Assembly: GCA_965198895.1 (NCBI GenBank)
Contig: OZ240676.1
Span: forward strand, 3,038,001 to 3,102,000
DNA length: 64,000 bases
Source of the DNA: LMUY01 sp965198895
GTDB lineage: Bacteria > Pseudomonadota > Alphaproteobacteria > Acetobacterales > Acetobacteraceae
Reading direction: 5' to 3'
In this document: positions 1 to 8,354 of the stretch, piece by piece
How the letters are laid out: every line of letters starts with the position of its first letter
How positions within the stretch are numbered: position 1 is the first letter of the stretch
Notes under the pieces: model-generated
Database searches by the model: none
Told to the model about the DNA's origin: nothing
The model's input: only the letters and a program-made list of their open reading frames with translations
Made by a program: the position numbers and the translations under genes

Positions 1-640
1 CGCCGCCGGGTTCGCCGCGCGCAGTCCAGCGGGCCCGGTGCATTTCCAGCATCGTATTCCACAGCGCAGGCGCATCTGCGGCCGAGCCGATTTCAGCGCG
101 CCAGCCGCCACGCCGCTCCGCCCGGTGGCGCGATTGGCGCAAGTCGCGCAGCATGCCCTTAGGAACCGCCTTCGCCACGTCGAGCACCGGGCAGGGCGTG
201 TCCGGCAACGCTATCTCGCGCCAGCCGCCGGGCACGGTGGAGTCGAGCAACGCAGCACCTGGCGGAAGTTCGGCGAGCGTGCAGGAGGTAGCGCCGTCCA
301 CTGTCGCGCGGGCCAGTGCGGCGTGCAGTAGCGTGTTGGCAGCATCGGGCGGGGCCGCCGGGTCGATCAGCGCGTCATGGTAATCGGTGATACCAATTCC
401 GATTGGCAGCAGTTTGCGCTCGACGCCCTCGTCCAACACATAGAGGGGCAGCAACCCCAATAAGGCGTCACCCGACCGGAGTGTCACGACCCGGGGCTGT
501 GCCGTGCCGAACGCGCTCCACCAGGGCAGCAGCCATGCCGTGGATTGGAACGGGGGTGACCCGGCGCGGCGCCAAAGTGCATCCCACTCGGGTGCCAACG
601 CCTGCAACGCCGCCTCCGTGTCCAACACGGCGATCGTCAT
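1..640 (-). CDS. CelD/BcsL-like GNAT acyltransferase, 3' part cut by window edge
   Basis: The reading frame is open from an ATG at 640 to the window edge, so only the N-terminal 213 residues are visible. The translation starts MTIAVLDTEAALQAL and includes LLPWWSAFG and a later RDLRQSRHRAERRG stretch. This layout is typical of the FemAB/CelD-like GNAT acyltransferases found in polysaccharide clusters; that assignment is from memory of the family, not a search. The ATG shares an ATGA overlap with the TGA of the upstream glycosyltransferase, so translation is probably coupled. The likely role is transfer of an acyl or aminoacyl group to a sugar made by the neighbouring enzymes. The exact substrate is unknown and the catalytic C-terminal half lies outside the window. 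Confidence 0.75.
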   Translation of the reverse strand, partial: MTIAVLDTEAALQALAPEWDALWRRAGSPPFQSTAWLLPWWSAFGTAQPRVVTLRSGDALLGLLPLYVLDEGVERKLLPIGIGITDYHDALIDPAAPPDAANTLLHAALARATVDGATSCTLAELPPGAALLDSTVPGGWREIALPDTPCPVLDVAKAVPKGMLRDLRQSRHRAERRGGWRAEIGSAADAPALWNTMLEMHRARWTARGEPGG

Positions 641-1668
641 GCGCTCAGCAGCTTTTGGTATGCAGCGAAGTAGCCGGCGATCATGGCTTGCTGGCTAAAT
701 CGCTCCCGCGCCACAGCGCGGCAGGTTTGTGGGTCGATGTCGCCGGCGTGCCCGATTGCGTCCGCCATCTCGCCGACAGACCGCACGAGGAAACCGGTGT
801 GTCCCTCGTCCACCAGCTCCGCGAGTGCGCCGGACGGGAAGGCGATGACCGGGGTACCGCAGGCCAGCGCCTCCATCGCGACGAGTGAACTGGTTTCCGG
901 AGCACTGCTCGGAATCAACAGGCAGCGCGCGCCGGCCAGCAGGCGCCGTTTGCGGGCGAAGCCGAGCGGGCCGAGAAAACGCCGCTGCCGGTCCAGCAAC
1001 GGCGCTACCGCCGAGGCAAAATAGTCCTGGTGGGCAGGATAGGGAAACACCTTACCCCCGATCACCAACCCAATCCCGGCCCGGTGTGCTGCCTGCAAGG
1101 CGATGTGCTGGCCCTTCTCGGAACAAATCCGCCCGAGCGTCAGAGCATAGCCGCGTTTCCCATGCCGTACCGCTCCGAGTGCTTCCACGTCGACGCCGTT
1201 CTCGATCGGCGGCAGCACGGATCGCGTGTGCGGCTGCTCCAGCAGGGCGCGGCCTTGGGCGGCGGACACGCAGTGCAGCCACGTCCCTGGCCGCGCCGGG
1301 TCGAGCGCGGCGGGACCGTACCAGGACGGCGGCAGATGCAACGTCGCGAGGACGGGAATGCCCGGCGGCGGCAAATAGGCATCGAAATCGATCCCGTGCA
1401 GATGGATCAGATCGGCGTCCGCGTTCGCCAGCACGCGACGGACCGCCGCCTGAGCCTGATGGCGCGCGGCGTCGTCCAACACGCCGCGCGCGTGCGGAAT
1501 TGCCAGCAGCTCGCCCGCGACCACGGAGCCTTCGCACGCGACCACCAACGAGCGATGCCCGGCCGCAACCAAAGCGCGATCCAACGTCGCGAGCACCTGC
1601 TCGGCGCCACCCACCGCGTCGGGGCCGACCGGAGCAAGCGGGTACGCGACGCTGAGAACGCTCAACAC
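637..1668 (-). CDS. GT4-family glycosyltransferase
   Basis: About 343 residues with a GT-B fold pattern. GGAEQ lies near residues 20-24 (the donor-side loop of GT4 enzymes), LTLGRICSEKG lies mid-protein at the start of the second Rossmann domain, and a C-terminal PETSSLVAMEALACGTPV segment carries the E-x7-E motif that binds the nucleotide sugar. I chose the GTG at 1668 as start. It overlaps the TGA of the PIG-L gene, matches the tight spacing of this operon and begins directly at the first beta strand. A GTG at 1725 is also in frame but would overlap the upstream gene by 64 bases. It probably adds a hexose in the glycan pathway encoded around it; the donor sugar cannot be read from sequence. 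Confidence 0.85.
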   Translation of the reverse strand: MLSVLSVAYPLAPVGPDAVGGAEQVLATLDRALVAAGHRSLVVACEGSVVAGELLAIPHARGVLDDAARHQAQAAVRRVLANADADLIHLHGIDFDAYLPPPGIPVLATLHLPPSWYGPAALDPARPGTWLHCVSAAQGRALLEQPHTRSVLPPIENGVDVEALGAVRHGKRGYALTLGRICSEKGQHIALQAAHRAGIGLVIGGKVFPYPAHQDYFASAVAPLLDRQRRFLGPLGFARKRRLLAGARCLLIPSSAPETSSLVAMEALACGTPVIAFPSGALAELVDEGHTGFLVRSVGEMADAIGHAGDIDPQTCRAVARERFSQQAMIAGYFAAYQKLLSA

Positions 1669-2474
1669 AGGGTGCGCTGCGCCTCGCCCGCCAGCGCACG
1701 CCAACGCTCGCCCGTCATGCCCCACTGGTAGCGCTCGTAGTGTAGTGCCCCGGCATGGGGCGCGCTGGTGAAGTCGTAGTCCGGGGCCGCACGAAAAATT
1801 TCCTGGTCCACCCCGAACGGCTGCAGCGTCGCCGCTTGCGTCTCGAAGGCGTCCAGCATGGCGCGCTTGCGGGCTCGCTCCGGGCTCGCGAGCACGAGCG
1901 TCACCGGGGCCGAGCCCGGAAGAAAACGACCGATTGCCATACCGTCGCCGTCCGCGTGGTAGCTCGCGAATTCAAGCACAGGCAGCCCGGAATGATGCGC
2001 GATGAAGGCAGTCGCGTCGTGGTCGGGGTGGCCGCCTTCGTAGGGATGGGTCAGCACCGCGACGGCGCCATGGCCGGCCAACGCGCCGCGCAAGGCGAGC
2101 GTCAGCGCCACGAGATCTTCGGACGCTCCTTGGTCCGGCGCGCCGAGTTCAATGCATCGCGGCGACAAGCCGGCAATCTCTAGTGCACGCCGCAACTCGG
2201 CTCGGCGGGCCGCCGCGTAGCTTGCCGCATCGGGGAAACCGTGTGCCACCGCATCGGCCAGGTTCCGTGGCGCGCCGTCGGTAACGTGGACCAGCAGCAA
2301 ATTCCGGAACAGCTTCATCGCCGACCCGGCGCCGATCGTCTCGTCGTCCGGATGCGCCACGACGAGGGCCACCGGCTCGTCGATGGGCGCCCGTGCGGCG
2401 AGCCGGGCCAGGACGCGCTCAGCCGCGGTCAAGCTCCGCCACTTCGAAGGTGGAGACCGCCGCACCGGGCGCAT
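1662..2474 (-). CDS. PIG-L/LmbE-family deacetylase
   Basis: 270 residues if started at the ATG at 2474. AHPDDE at residues 40-45 and HPDHD near residue 150 are the zinc-binding motifs of the PIG-L/LmbE family, which remove N-acetyl groups from GlcNAc-type sugars. The ATG start overlaps the upstream glycosidase-like gene by 56 bases. A TTG at 2432 would give 256 residues and a smaller overlap, so the start is uncertain. Its place between a glycosidase-like gene and a glycosyltransferase suggests deacetylation of a sugar intermediate, perhaps to free an amine that the CelD-like enzyme then acylates (inference). Confidence 0.85.
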   Translation of the reverse strand: MRPVRRSPPSKWRSLTAAERVLARLAARAPIDEPVALVVAHPDDETIGAGSAMKLFRNLLLVHVTDGAPRNLADAVAHGFPDAASYAAARRAELRRALEIAGLSPRCIELGAPDQGASEDLVALTLALRGALAGHGAVAVLTHPYEGGHPDHDATAFIAHHSGLPVLEFASYHADGDGMAIGRFLPGSAPVTLVLASPERARKRAMLDAFETQAATLQPFGVDQEIFRAAPDYDFTSAPHAGALHYERYQWGMTGERWRALAGEAQRTLC

Positions 2475-3351
2475 AGCGGCGCACCATGGTGGCGCAGAAC
2501 TCCGCGAATTCCGCCGGGTTGGTCGGAGGCGCGGTGTAGTGCGGCCAGGTGCCCTTGTGTTCCGGCGTGAAACAGAAGGTGACGGTGACCGCGAATTCCT
2601 CGAGCGCGGCCATCTGGCGGTCGAACCAGTCGAGTGCGTTCGGCCGGTAGAAATCGGCCCAGCTCAGTCCCGTCCGCAAATGTCTCACGCCGAGGTCGCG
2701 CATCTTGGTCACGGCGTCGTCCAGCCGGTGATCCTCGAAATGGAACCACTGGCAGAGCCCGATTTCCGGAGCGAACTCGTGGAAGATTTTGGCGGCGCGC
2801 TTAGGCTGGCCGTGCTCGTCGAACAGCCCCATGTGGAAATGGCGGAAATAGGAGGAGCCTTCGGCCTCGCGATGCCGCGTGGTGGCCGGCCAGGCGGCGG
2901 GCAGGTCGTACAGGCTATACCAGTGGATCCGTGGCGCGCGGCCGTGCAGCAGTTCGGCGGTCCGGCGCAGCCCCCATTCCTGCACTTCCTCCGCGCCAAA
3001 GGTGGAAATGCCCACTTCGGATACCCAGACCGGAAGCGACGTCACCGCCTGGATGGAGGCGATCTTCTCGGGCCACTCGGAGATCAGCCAGTGGTTCCAG
3101 TCGAGCGGGAAACCGTGCACCGCTACTGCATCCAACTGCTCCATCACACCTTGGGCCGCGAGCACGCGAATGAAGTCGGGGTCGATCGGCGAGATCCCGC
3201 CCAGCACGCGCGGCAGGCCTGGCGACTCTGCGGCGATCGCCTCGCCGGCGAGCCGCGCGGTGGTCGCAAACACTTGCCAGCCGGGATCACCCTCCAGGTC
3301 CCAATGGGACTTGTTGTTGGGCTCGTTCCAGATCATGGCGGCTTCGATCAT
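2419..3351 (-). CDS. GH-A clan TIM-barrel glycosidase-like protein, apparently circularly permuted
   Basis: 310 residues. The start ATG at 3351 shares an ATGA overlap with the methyltransferase stop. IWNEPN at residues 7-12 matches the acid/base Glu strand (beta 4) of clan GH-A enzymes such as GH39 beta-xylosidases. DAVAVHGFP (beta 6), WVSEVGIST (beta 7, nucleophile Glu) and WYSLYDLPAAW (beta 8) follow. The C-terminal third (LGVRHLRTGLSWADF, then VTVTFCFTPEHKGTWPHY) looks like barrel strands 1-3, which normally come before the WNEPN strand. The order therefore reads beta 4-8 then 1-3. There is no signal peptide, so it acts in the cytoplasm. It may be a hydrolase or a synthase-like enzyme of the glycan pathway; activity is unproven, but both catalytic Glu residues appear present. 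Confidence 0.75.
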   Translation of the reverse strand: MIEAAMIWNEPNNKSHWDLEGDPGWQVFATTARLAGEAIAAESPGLPRVLGGISPIDPDFIRVLAAQGVMEQLDAVAVHGFPLDWNHWLISEWPEKIASIQAVTSLPVWVSEVGISTFGAEEVQEWGLRRTAELLHGRAPRIHWYSLYDLPAAWPATTRHREAEGSSYFRHFHMGLFDEHGQPKRAAKIFHEFAPEIGLCQWFHFEDHRLDDAVTKMRDLGVRHLRTGLSWADFYRPNALDWFDRQMAALEEFAVTVTFCFTPEHKGTWPHYTAPPTNPAEFAEFCATMVRRYAPGAAVSTFEVAELDRG

Positions 3352-4124
3352 GGCCGGGTGGCTCCGCGCGAGGGATAGGCTGCGCCTGAGTCGCCGCCGG
3401 GAACGTGGCGGCAGATGAACACCTCCTCCTCCGGCATCGACTCGATACGGAAACCGGCGCTGCGCAACATGGCGGCGGCGCAGGCCCGGTTGGGCGCCCA
3501 CCAATTGGTGCAGTCGTGGGAATAGTCCCGCTCGATGAAATGCAGCTTGGGATAGCCCGGCTGATCGAACACGGCCGTTTCGGAGAACGGGTAATCCGGC
3601 GCGATCTCCGGCATGTCCGGGCTGCCGCGCTGCATGGATTGGAATACCATCAGGTCCCGCGTGACATGCTCGTGGATCAGGTCCAACGCCAGCAGCGGAT
3701 GGCGCAGGTGATACAGCACGCCGATGAAGAACACGACGTCGAACCGCTCGCCGAGCGAGGCCACGTCGTAGACCGACATCTGGCGGAACTCGATGTCCAG
3801 CCCCTCTACCTCGGCGGCGAAGCGGGCCTGGGCCAAGTAGTCCTCGTCGAAATCGATCCCCACCACGCGGGCGGCGCCGCGGCGCTTCATCTCCATCGAG
3901 TAGAAGCCGCCGTTGCAGCCGATATCCAGCACCGTCTTGCCTGTCAGGTCGGCCGGGATCGCGCTGGCGAAATGGCGCCACTTCACCGCCGGGTAGTCAC
4001 CCAGGAAATGTTCCGGCGCGGTGCGCACGCCCCTCAGTTCCATGTTGTGGAACCACGGCCCGAGTTCGGCGGCGCGTTCGCGGATGCGGTCGGGGGTCCA
4101 GGTCTGGTCGGCTACAATGCTCAT
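3348..4124 (-). CDS. Class I SAM-dependent methyltransferase (CmoB/DUF1698-like)
   Basis: 258 residues. VLDIGCNGGFYS near residues 66-77 is the SAM-binding motif I, VVGIDFDE follows as motif II, and FDVVFFIGVLYHLRHP resembles the CmoB/DUF1698-type methyltransferases. The downstream glycosidase-like gene and the upstream nucleotidyltransferase each overlap it by 4 bases, so it belongs to the operon. It presumably methylates a sugar or lipid-linked glycan rather than tRNA, judging by context only. I recall a TIGR-type family of such methyltransferases in clusters with glycosyltransferases but cannot verify membership here. Confidence 0.8.
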   Translation of the reverse strand: MSIVADQTWTPDRIRERAAELGPWFHNMELRGVRTAPEHFLGDYPAVKWRHFASAIPADLTGKTVLDIGCNGGFYSMEMKRRGAARVVGIDFDEDYLAQARFAAEVEGLDIEFRQMSVYDVASLGERFDVVFFIGVLYHLRHPLLALDLIHEHVTRDLMVFQSMQRGSPDMPEIAPDYPFSETAVFDQPGYPKLHFIERDYSHDCTNWWAPNRACAAAMLRSAGFRIESMPEEEVFICRHVPGGDSGAAYPSRGATRP

Positions 4125-4930
4125 CGGCGGATCGGTTCCCTATCGGCTCGTTCCAAAATCGCACCCTCTGCGTGATGCAGCGCACTGGCAACCGGTCCGG
4201 CGGTGAGCGAGCCGTCCAGCGCACCCATGGCCTCGCGGTAACCGTGCAGCGTTCCCACGTCGACATAGCGCTCGCCGCCCCGCACGCCCCATGCCTCGCC
4301 ACCCGCGGCGAGATAGGCGTTGATCAGCGTGCCGATGAATTGGTCCTGCCGCTCGCGCGCCAGCCAAAAGGCGTGCAGCTGGTGCAGCAAACCGCCGGGC
4401 AGCTTGAACGCGCCCCACACCCAGTGCGTGCGGGGTGCGGCGGCCTTCACCTCGATCTCGGTCACCCGGCCGGCCTCGTCCAGCAGCACCGCGTCGAACA
4501 GTTCGGGTTGCGCCACGGGGAACAGCAGGAAAGTCAGCCGGTCGTCCGGCAGCGTCGCCAGCGCGTCCGCCGGGAACCAGACGGTATCGGGCAGGCCGAG
4601 CAGCACCGGCTCGTCGAGGCCGATCAGCGGCAGGGCGCGGAAGATCGCATCGCACAATCCAGTGGCATGGTTCTGCACCACGTAGGCGAAGGCCGTGTCG
4701 CCCAGGCTGCCGCCGTAATATTGCAGGATGTCGGATTTCCACGGCGAGATCACGAAGCAGATCTTGTCCGCCCCGCCCCGCACCATGCGCTCCACCAGGT
4801 ACTCGCTTACGGCACGCGGCCGTTCCACGCCGCGCTCGTCCACGCGGCTACCGATCGGCAGCAACTCCTTGGAGAAGGCGAGCGGCTGGATGCGCGTGCC
4901 TTGGCCGGCGGCGGGGATGATGCCCCACAT
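4121..4930 (-). CDS. Sugar-1-phosphate nucleotidyltransferase family protein
   Basis: 269 residues. The N-terminus GIIPAAGQGTRIQPLAFSK carries the G-x-G-T-R...K signature of RmlA/GalU-type nucleotidyltransferases that make NDP-sugars from sugar 1-phosphates. GLPDTVWFP gives the metal-binding Asp region, and ERYVDVGTLHGYREA is the usual C-terminal end of the catalytic domain. The start ATG at 4930 overlaps the TGA of the upstream glycosyltransferase by one base (TGATG). It likely supplies the activated sugar used by the two glycosyltransferases of the operon; which nucleotide and sugar cannot be told. Confidence 0.85.
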   Translation of the reverse strand: MWGIIPAAGQGTRIQPLAFSKELLPIGSRVDERGVERPRAVSEYLVERMVRGGADKICFVISPWKSDILQYYGGSLGDTAFAYVVQNHATGLCDAIFRALPLIGLDEPVLLGLPDTVWFPADALATLPDDRLTFLLFPVAQPELFDAVLLDEAGRVTEIEVKAAAPRTHWVWGAFKLPGGLLHQLHAFWLARERQDQFIGTLINAYLAAGGEAWGVRGGERYVDVGTLHGYREAMGALDGSLTAGPVASALHHAEGAILERADREPIRR

Positions 4931-6003
4931 CAGGCGGCCACCGCGCGGGCCTGCTCGAACGCGGCCACCATCTCCCGCGCGCGCTGCTGGGCGGTGTGTT
5001 CGGCCAGGGTGCGGTCGCGGGCCCGGCGCGCGATCGCGGCGAGTGCGGCGTCGTCGAGGTCGAGTGCGGCCATGGCGTCGCCGGTGTCGTGGGCCACCAG
5101 TATTTCCTCGCCCGGGATGAAGAATTGCGCCAGCCCGTCCCAATCGTCGGTCAGGATCGGCGTGCCGCAGGCGGCGGCCTCGAACAGGCGGCCGGAGGGG
5201 CAAAAGCCCATCTGCGCCATGGCCGCGCGGGTCACGTTCAGCGTCATGCGCGACGAGCAGTAGAACGCCGGGTGCTCGCTGGGCGGCAGGTGGCGCAGGA
5301 ACCAGATGTTGTCGGTCCACGGGAAGTGCTGCGGATACTGCGCGCCGCCGATCACGAACCGATCGGCCGGGCGGAGCCGCGCCGGCTGCACGAACAAGGC
5401 CTCCAGCGCGGCCTGGCGGTCGGCGGCGTAGGTGCCGAGATAGGACAGCACCGTGCGGTCGGGCTTGGACGGCACCGGATGATGGATCGCCGGGTCGACC
5501 GAGCCGTAGATCGGCACCACCCGGCGCGCGTCCAACTGGTCGCGCAACAACTCCAGGGCGCGGCCGCCGGTGTAGCTCAACACCAGGTCGTAGGGCGCCA
5601 ACCCGTCCGGGCCGAGGTAATCGACGCTCTCCCCGGCGGCGAGGCGGGCGAGGGTGACGGGCGTGTCCAGGTCGTAAAAGCAAGATAGCGCGCGCGACCC
5701 GGCGATCAGCGCCGTGGCGGCCAGGGCGTCCGGACAGTACGACGTCACCATCGCCACGTCGGCGTCCGCCAGGGCGCGCCGGGCTTGCGGCAGCACGCTT
5801 TGCCAGTCGGCATACAGCAGCAATTCGCCGCCGGGCGGTAGTTCCACCAGGTCGCGGTTGCCCGCGTAGAACGGCTGGTCGTGCTCGAAGAAACTCACCG
5901 TGTGCCGATCGCGCAGCAGGCCGTTGATCAGCCCGCGCCACAGGGCCGCGTGGCCGTTCCCCCAGGACGAGCTGACCGCCAGGCCGAAGATGACGATGTT
6001 CAT
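4930..6003 (-). CDS. CgeB-like glycosyltransferase (GT-B)
   Basis: 357 residues from the ATG at 6003, which shares an ATGA overlap with the HAD gene. The sequence begins MNIVIFGLAVSSSWGNGHA. It contains VVPIYGSVDPAIHHPV, an ALEALFVQPA segment and a C-terminal GRLFEAAACGTPILTDDW block, which is the donor-binding region of the CgeB/DUF3880-type spore-coat and glycan glycosyltransferases. A longer in-frame start at 6072 would overlap the HAD gene by over 70 bases and is unlikely. It is a second glycosyltransferase of this cluster, so the product should contain at least two transferred sugars if both are active. Confidence 0.8.
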   Translation of the reverse strand: MNIVIFGLAVSSSWGNGHAALWRGLINGLLRDRHTVSFFEHDQPFYAGNRDLVELPPGGELLLYADWQSVLPQARRALADADVAMVTSYCPDALAATALIAGSRALSCFYDLDTPVTLARLAAGESVDYLGPDGLAPYDLVLSYTGGRALELLRDQLDARRVVPIYGSVDPAIHHPVPSKPDRTVLSYLGTYAADRQAALEALFVQPARLRPADRFVIGGAQYPQHFPWTDNIWFLRHLPPSEHPAFYCSSRMTLNVTRAAMAQMGFCPSGRLFEAAACGTPILTDDWDGLAQFFIPGEEILVAHDTGDAMAALDLDDAALAAIARRARDRTLAEHTAQQRAREMVAAFEQARAVAA

Positions 6004-6662
6004 TGGGCCGGTAGCTGCCATTGCGGCAAATGCGCGTGCAAGTCCGTGAGGCAACTTACGATGCAGCGGCACAACAAGGCTGCGTGAGGCGGCGGTGGAG
6101 TACTGCCGACCGCCGCCGTGATCATCCCCGCCGCATGGGCCGCCACCAGGCCAGGGCCGGAATCCTCGAGCGCCAGGCAGTCCGCCGGGCGGTGCCGAAG
6201 CCGGTGGGCGGCGACGAGGTGGGTCTGGGGGTGGGGCTTGCCGTGCTCCACGTCGTCCCGCGTCACGACCGTGTCGAAGTGCAGCCCACTCTGCTCCAAC
6301 ACGGCTTCCGCCGTTCGGCGGGTGGCGCTGGTCGCGACGGCGCAGGCCACGCCGTGCCGGTGCAGCGCGGTTACCAGGTCCAACGCACCGGGCCGCAACT
6401 TTACCTCGGCCAGGCAGAGTGCCTTGCGCCGTTTGTAGTCGGCGAAGAACGCCGCGGCCGGAAACGCGGGGCCGAACTCTGCCAACATCAGCGGCAGCCG
6501 GTCGCGGCTGGACAGCCCCACCAGGCGGTCATGGAACGCGCCGCTCACCTGCAAACCCAGCGCCGACCCGGCGGCGATGAAGGCGTGGCGATACGACGTC
6601 TCGCTATCGATGAGGGTACCGTCCATGTCGAACACCACGGCCTGTGCGCGTGCCGCGCTCAA
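6000..6662 (-). CDS. HAD-IA family phosphatase/phosphomutase
   Basis: 220 residues from a TTG at 6662 that overlaps the TGA of nhaA. FDMDGTLIDSE near residues 10-20 is HAD motif I, VATSATRRTAE is motif II with Ser/Thr, GKPHP provides the motif III Lys, and LALEDSGPGLVAA is motif IV with the acidic pair. The helical cap between motifs I and II places it in subfamily IA with beta-phosphoglucomutase and phosphoglycolate-type phosphatases. In this operon a sugar-phosphate phosphatase or mutase feeding the nucleotidyltransferase is a reasonable guess. The TTG start is inferred from the overlap pattern. Confidence 0.8.
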   Translation of the reverse strand: MSAARAQAVVFDMDGTLIDSETSYRHAFIAAGSALGLQVSGAFHDRLVGLSSRDRLPLMLAEFGPAFPAAAFFADYKRRKALCLAEVKLRPGALDLVTALHRHGVACAVATSATRRTAEAVLEQSGLHFDTVVTRDDVEHGKPHPQTHLVAAHRLRHRPADCLALEDSGPGLVAAHAAGMITAAVGSTPPPPHAALLCRCIVSCLTDLHAHLPQWQLPAQ

Positions 6663-7876
6663 CGCGTCATCGCCGGGGTGGGATGCTTTGCGCTCAGGCG
6701 CAGCACGATGAGCCCGGCGGCGGCCGAGAGCAGCGACCCGCAGAACACGGCCAGCTTCACCTCGGCGTCGCGGCTGCCGGCTGGGAAGGCCAGGTTGCCG
6801 ATGAACAGGCTCATGGTGAACCCGATACCGCAGAGCAGGCTGCCACCATACAGCACGGGCCAACGGAGGCCGCCGAGGTGGATCAATTTCAGCTTGGCCG
6901 CGATCATCGTGGCGGCGAACACGCCGACCTGCTTGCCCAGCAGCAGTCCGAAGGTGATGCCCAGGAACACCGGGTCGGTCAGGGTGCGGACGGAGACGGC
7001 ATTGAACTGCAACCCGGCATTGGCCAGCCCGAACAGCGGCAGGATCGCAAACGCCACCCAACCCTCCAGCCCGGCCTCCAGCCGCGCCGCCGTGCTCACC
7101 TCTGCTGGCCGATGACGCATCGGCACGACGAAGGCGAGGGCAACGCCGGCCAGGGTGGGGTGAATGCCTGACTGGTACACGGCCGCCCAAAGCACGATAC
7201 CGCCGATCAGGTAGGGGCCGATCGCCCGCACGCCGACCCGCGACAGGCCCCACAGCACGACGAGCACCGCGGCGGCGAAGGCGAGCGCGTGCCAGTTGAG
7301 CCGGTCGGTGTAGAAGAATGCGATCACCAGGATAGCGCCGAGGTCATCCAGGATGGCCAGCGCCGTCAGGAACACTTTCAACGCGACCGGCACGCGCCTG
7401 CCGAGCAGGCTGAGGGCCGCCAGTGCGAAGGCGATGTCGGTCGCGACGGGCACTGCCCAGCCGCGCAAGGCCGCCGGGTTGGAGTGGTTGAAGGCGACAT
7501 AGATCAGCGCTGGCGCGATCATGCCGCCCAGTGCTGCCACTAAAGGGGCTGCGGCCCGGCGAATGGAGTTCAGTTCGCCATCCGTCATCTCGCGCCGGAT
7601 CTCCAGCCCGACCAGCAGGAAGAAAACCGCCATCAGCCCGTCGTCGATCCAGTCGTGCAGGGGCAGGGTGAAGCCCGCCCCCGCCGCGCTCACGCCGAGC
7701 GGCAGATGCAGCAGCCACTGGTAGGCGGTCGCCGTGGATGAGTTCGACCACAGCAGCGCCACGACCGCCGCAGCCACCAGCACGGCGCCACCGGACGTGC
7801 TGCTCTGGAAGAAGGCGAGCAGGGGCGCCCAGCGTTGGGCTGAGGTGCTAGGCTCGGGCGGTTCGCGGTCCTTCAC
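6659..7876 (-). CDS. nhaA: Na+/H+ antiporter NhaA
   Basis: 405 residues with about 12 hydrophobic helices. PVATDIAFALAALSLLG and ALAILDDLGAILVIAFF contain the paired Asp residues of the NhaA ion-binding site. VGLEIRREMTDGEL near residue 90 and LLCGIGFTMSLFI near the C-terminus are further family hallmarks. It exchanges sodium for protons across the inner membrane. It is the first gene of the minus-strand run and overlaps the HAD gene, though its function is unrelated to glycan synthesis, so co-transcription may be incidental. Confidence 0.95.
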   Translation of the reverse strand: MKDREPPEPSTSAQRWAPLLAFFQSSTSGGAVLVAAAVVALLWSNSSTATAYQWLLHLPLGVSAAGAGFTLPLHDWIDDGLMAVFFLLVGLEIRREMTDGELNSIRRAAAPLVAALGGMIAPALIYVAFNHSNPAALRGWAVPVATDIAFALAALSLLGRRVPVALKVFLTALAILDDLGAILVIAFFYTDRLNWHALAFAAAVLVVLWGLSRVGVRAIGPYLIGGIVLWAAVYQSGIHPTLAGVALAFVVPMRHRPAEVSTAARLEAGLEGWVAFAILPLFGLANAGLQFNAVSVRTLTDPVFLGITFGLLLGKQVGVFAATMIAAKLKLIHLGGLRWPVLYGGSLLCGIGFTMSLFIGNLAFPAGSRDAEVKLAVFCGSLLSAAAGLIVLRLSAKHPTPAMTR

Positions 7877-7909
7877 GGCGTTGATCGACGCTGGTCCTGA
7901 AATGCAGCC

Positions 7910-8188
7910 TTAATCGGGGCGGCTGACGAATTTGTTGAAACGACTGGGCTTGCCGTCCGCGGTCTTGTCCTGGTGCAGGAAGGCGAGCCTGTGTTCGTCG
8001 AAGGTGGCGAAGAACTCGTCCCACTCGATCACCTCGAGCTTGCCGTCATCGCCGCCGAAATCGATCCGCAGGATCCCGTGGTGGTGCTTGTCATCGGTTT
8101 CCTCGACCTTCGCCGGCTTGCCGCCCCGCGACTCGACCCACTTTTTGATCGTCTTGTGGTCGGTCGTGGTGTCGCCGTGTGATGCCAT
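7910..8188 (-). CDS. Small soluble hypothetical protein
   Basis: 92 residues from the ATG at 8188, which has a good ribosome binding site (GGAGG eight bases upstream). The product is hydrophilic: DHKTIKKWVESRGGKPAKV at the N-terminus, then HGILRIDFGG and IEWDEFFATFDEHRLAFLHQD. Similar small proteins occur in Acetobacteraceae, sometimes under the doubtful name glucan branching enzyme; it is far too short for that activity. Function unknown. An upstream extension of the frame to 8365 runs through the IS5 element and is not real. Confidence 0.75.
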   Translation of the reverse strand: MASHGDTTTDHKTIKKWVESRGGKPAKVEETDDKHHHGILRIDFGGDDGKLEVIEWDEFFATFDEHRLAFLHQDKTADGKPSRFNKFVSRPD

Positions 8189-8354
8189 TGCAGGGTTCCT
8201 CCGATCTGGCTCCAGGCCTGACCAACGGCTGGCGGCATCAGGTGTTGCACTCTGCGGGATTTTCCGCGGCCTAAGTGTCCATCCGGGAACATCTTGAGTC
8301 TGCTGAGTCGGTTGTGATTCACTCGACGGCGATCCGATTCGCAGGACGCCGACG

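Noticed and set aside
2419..3981. Long minus-strand frame of 520 codons
   Set aside because: Its first 210 codons run antisense-like through the methyltransferase gene in another frame; the real gene starts at the ATG at 3351.
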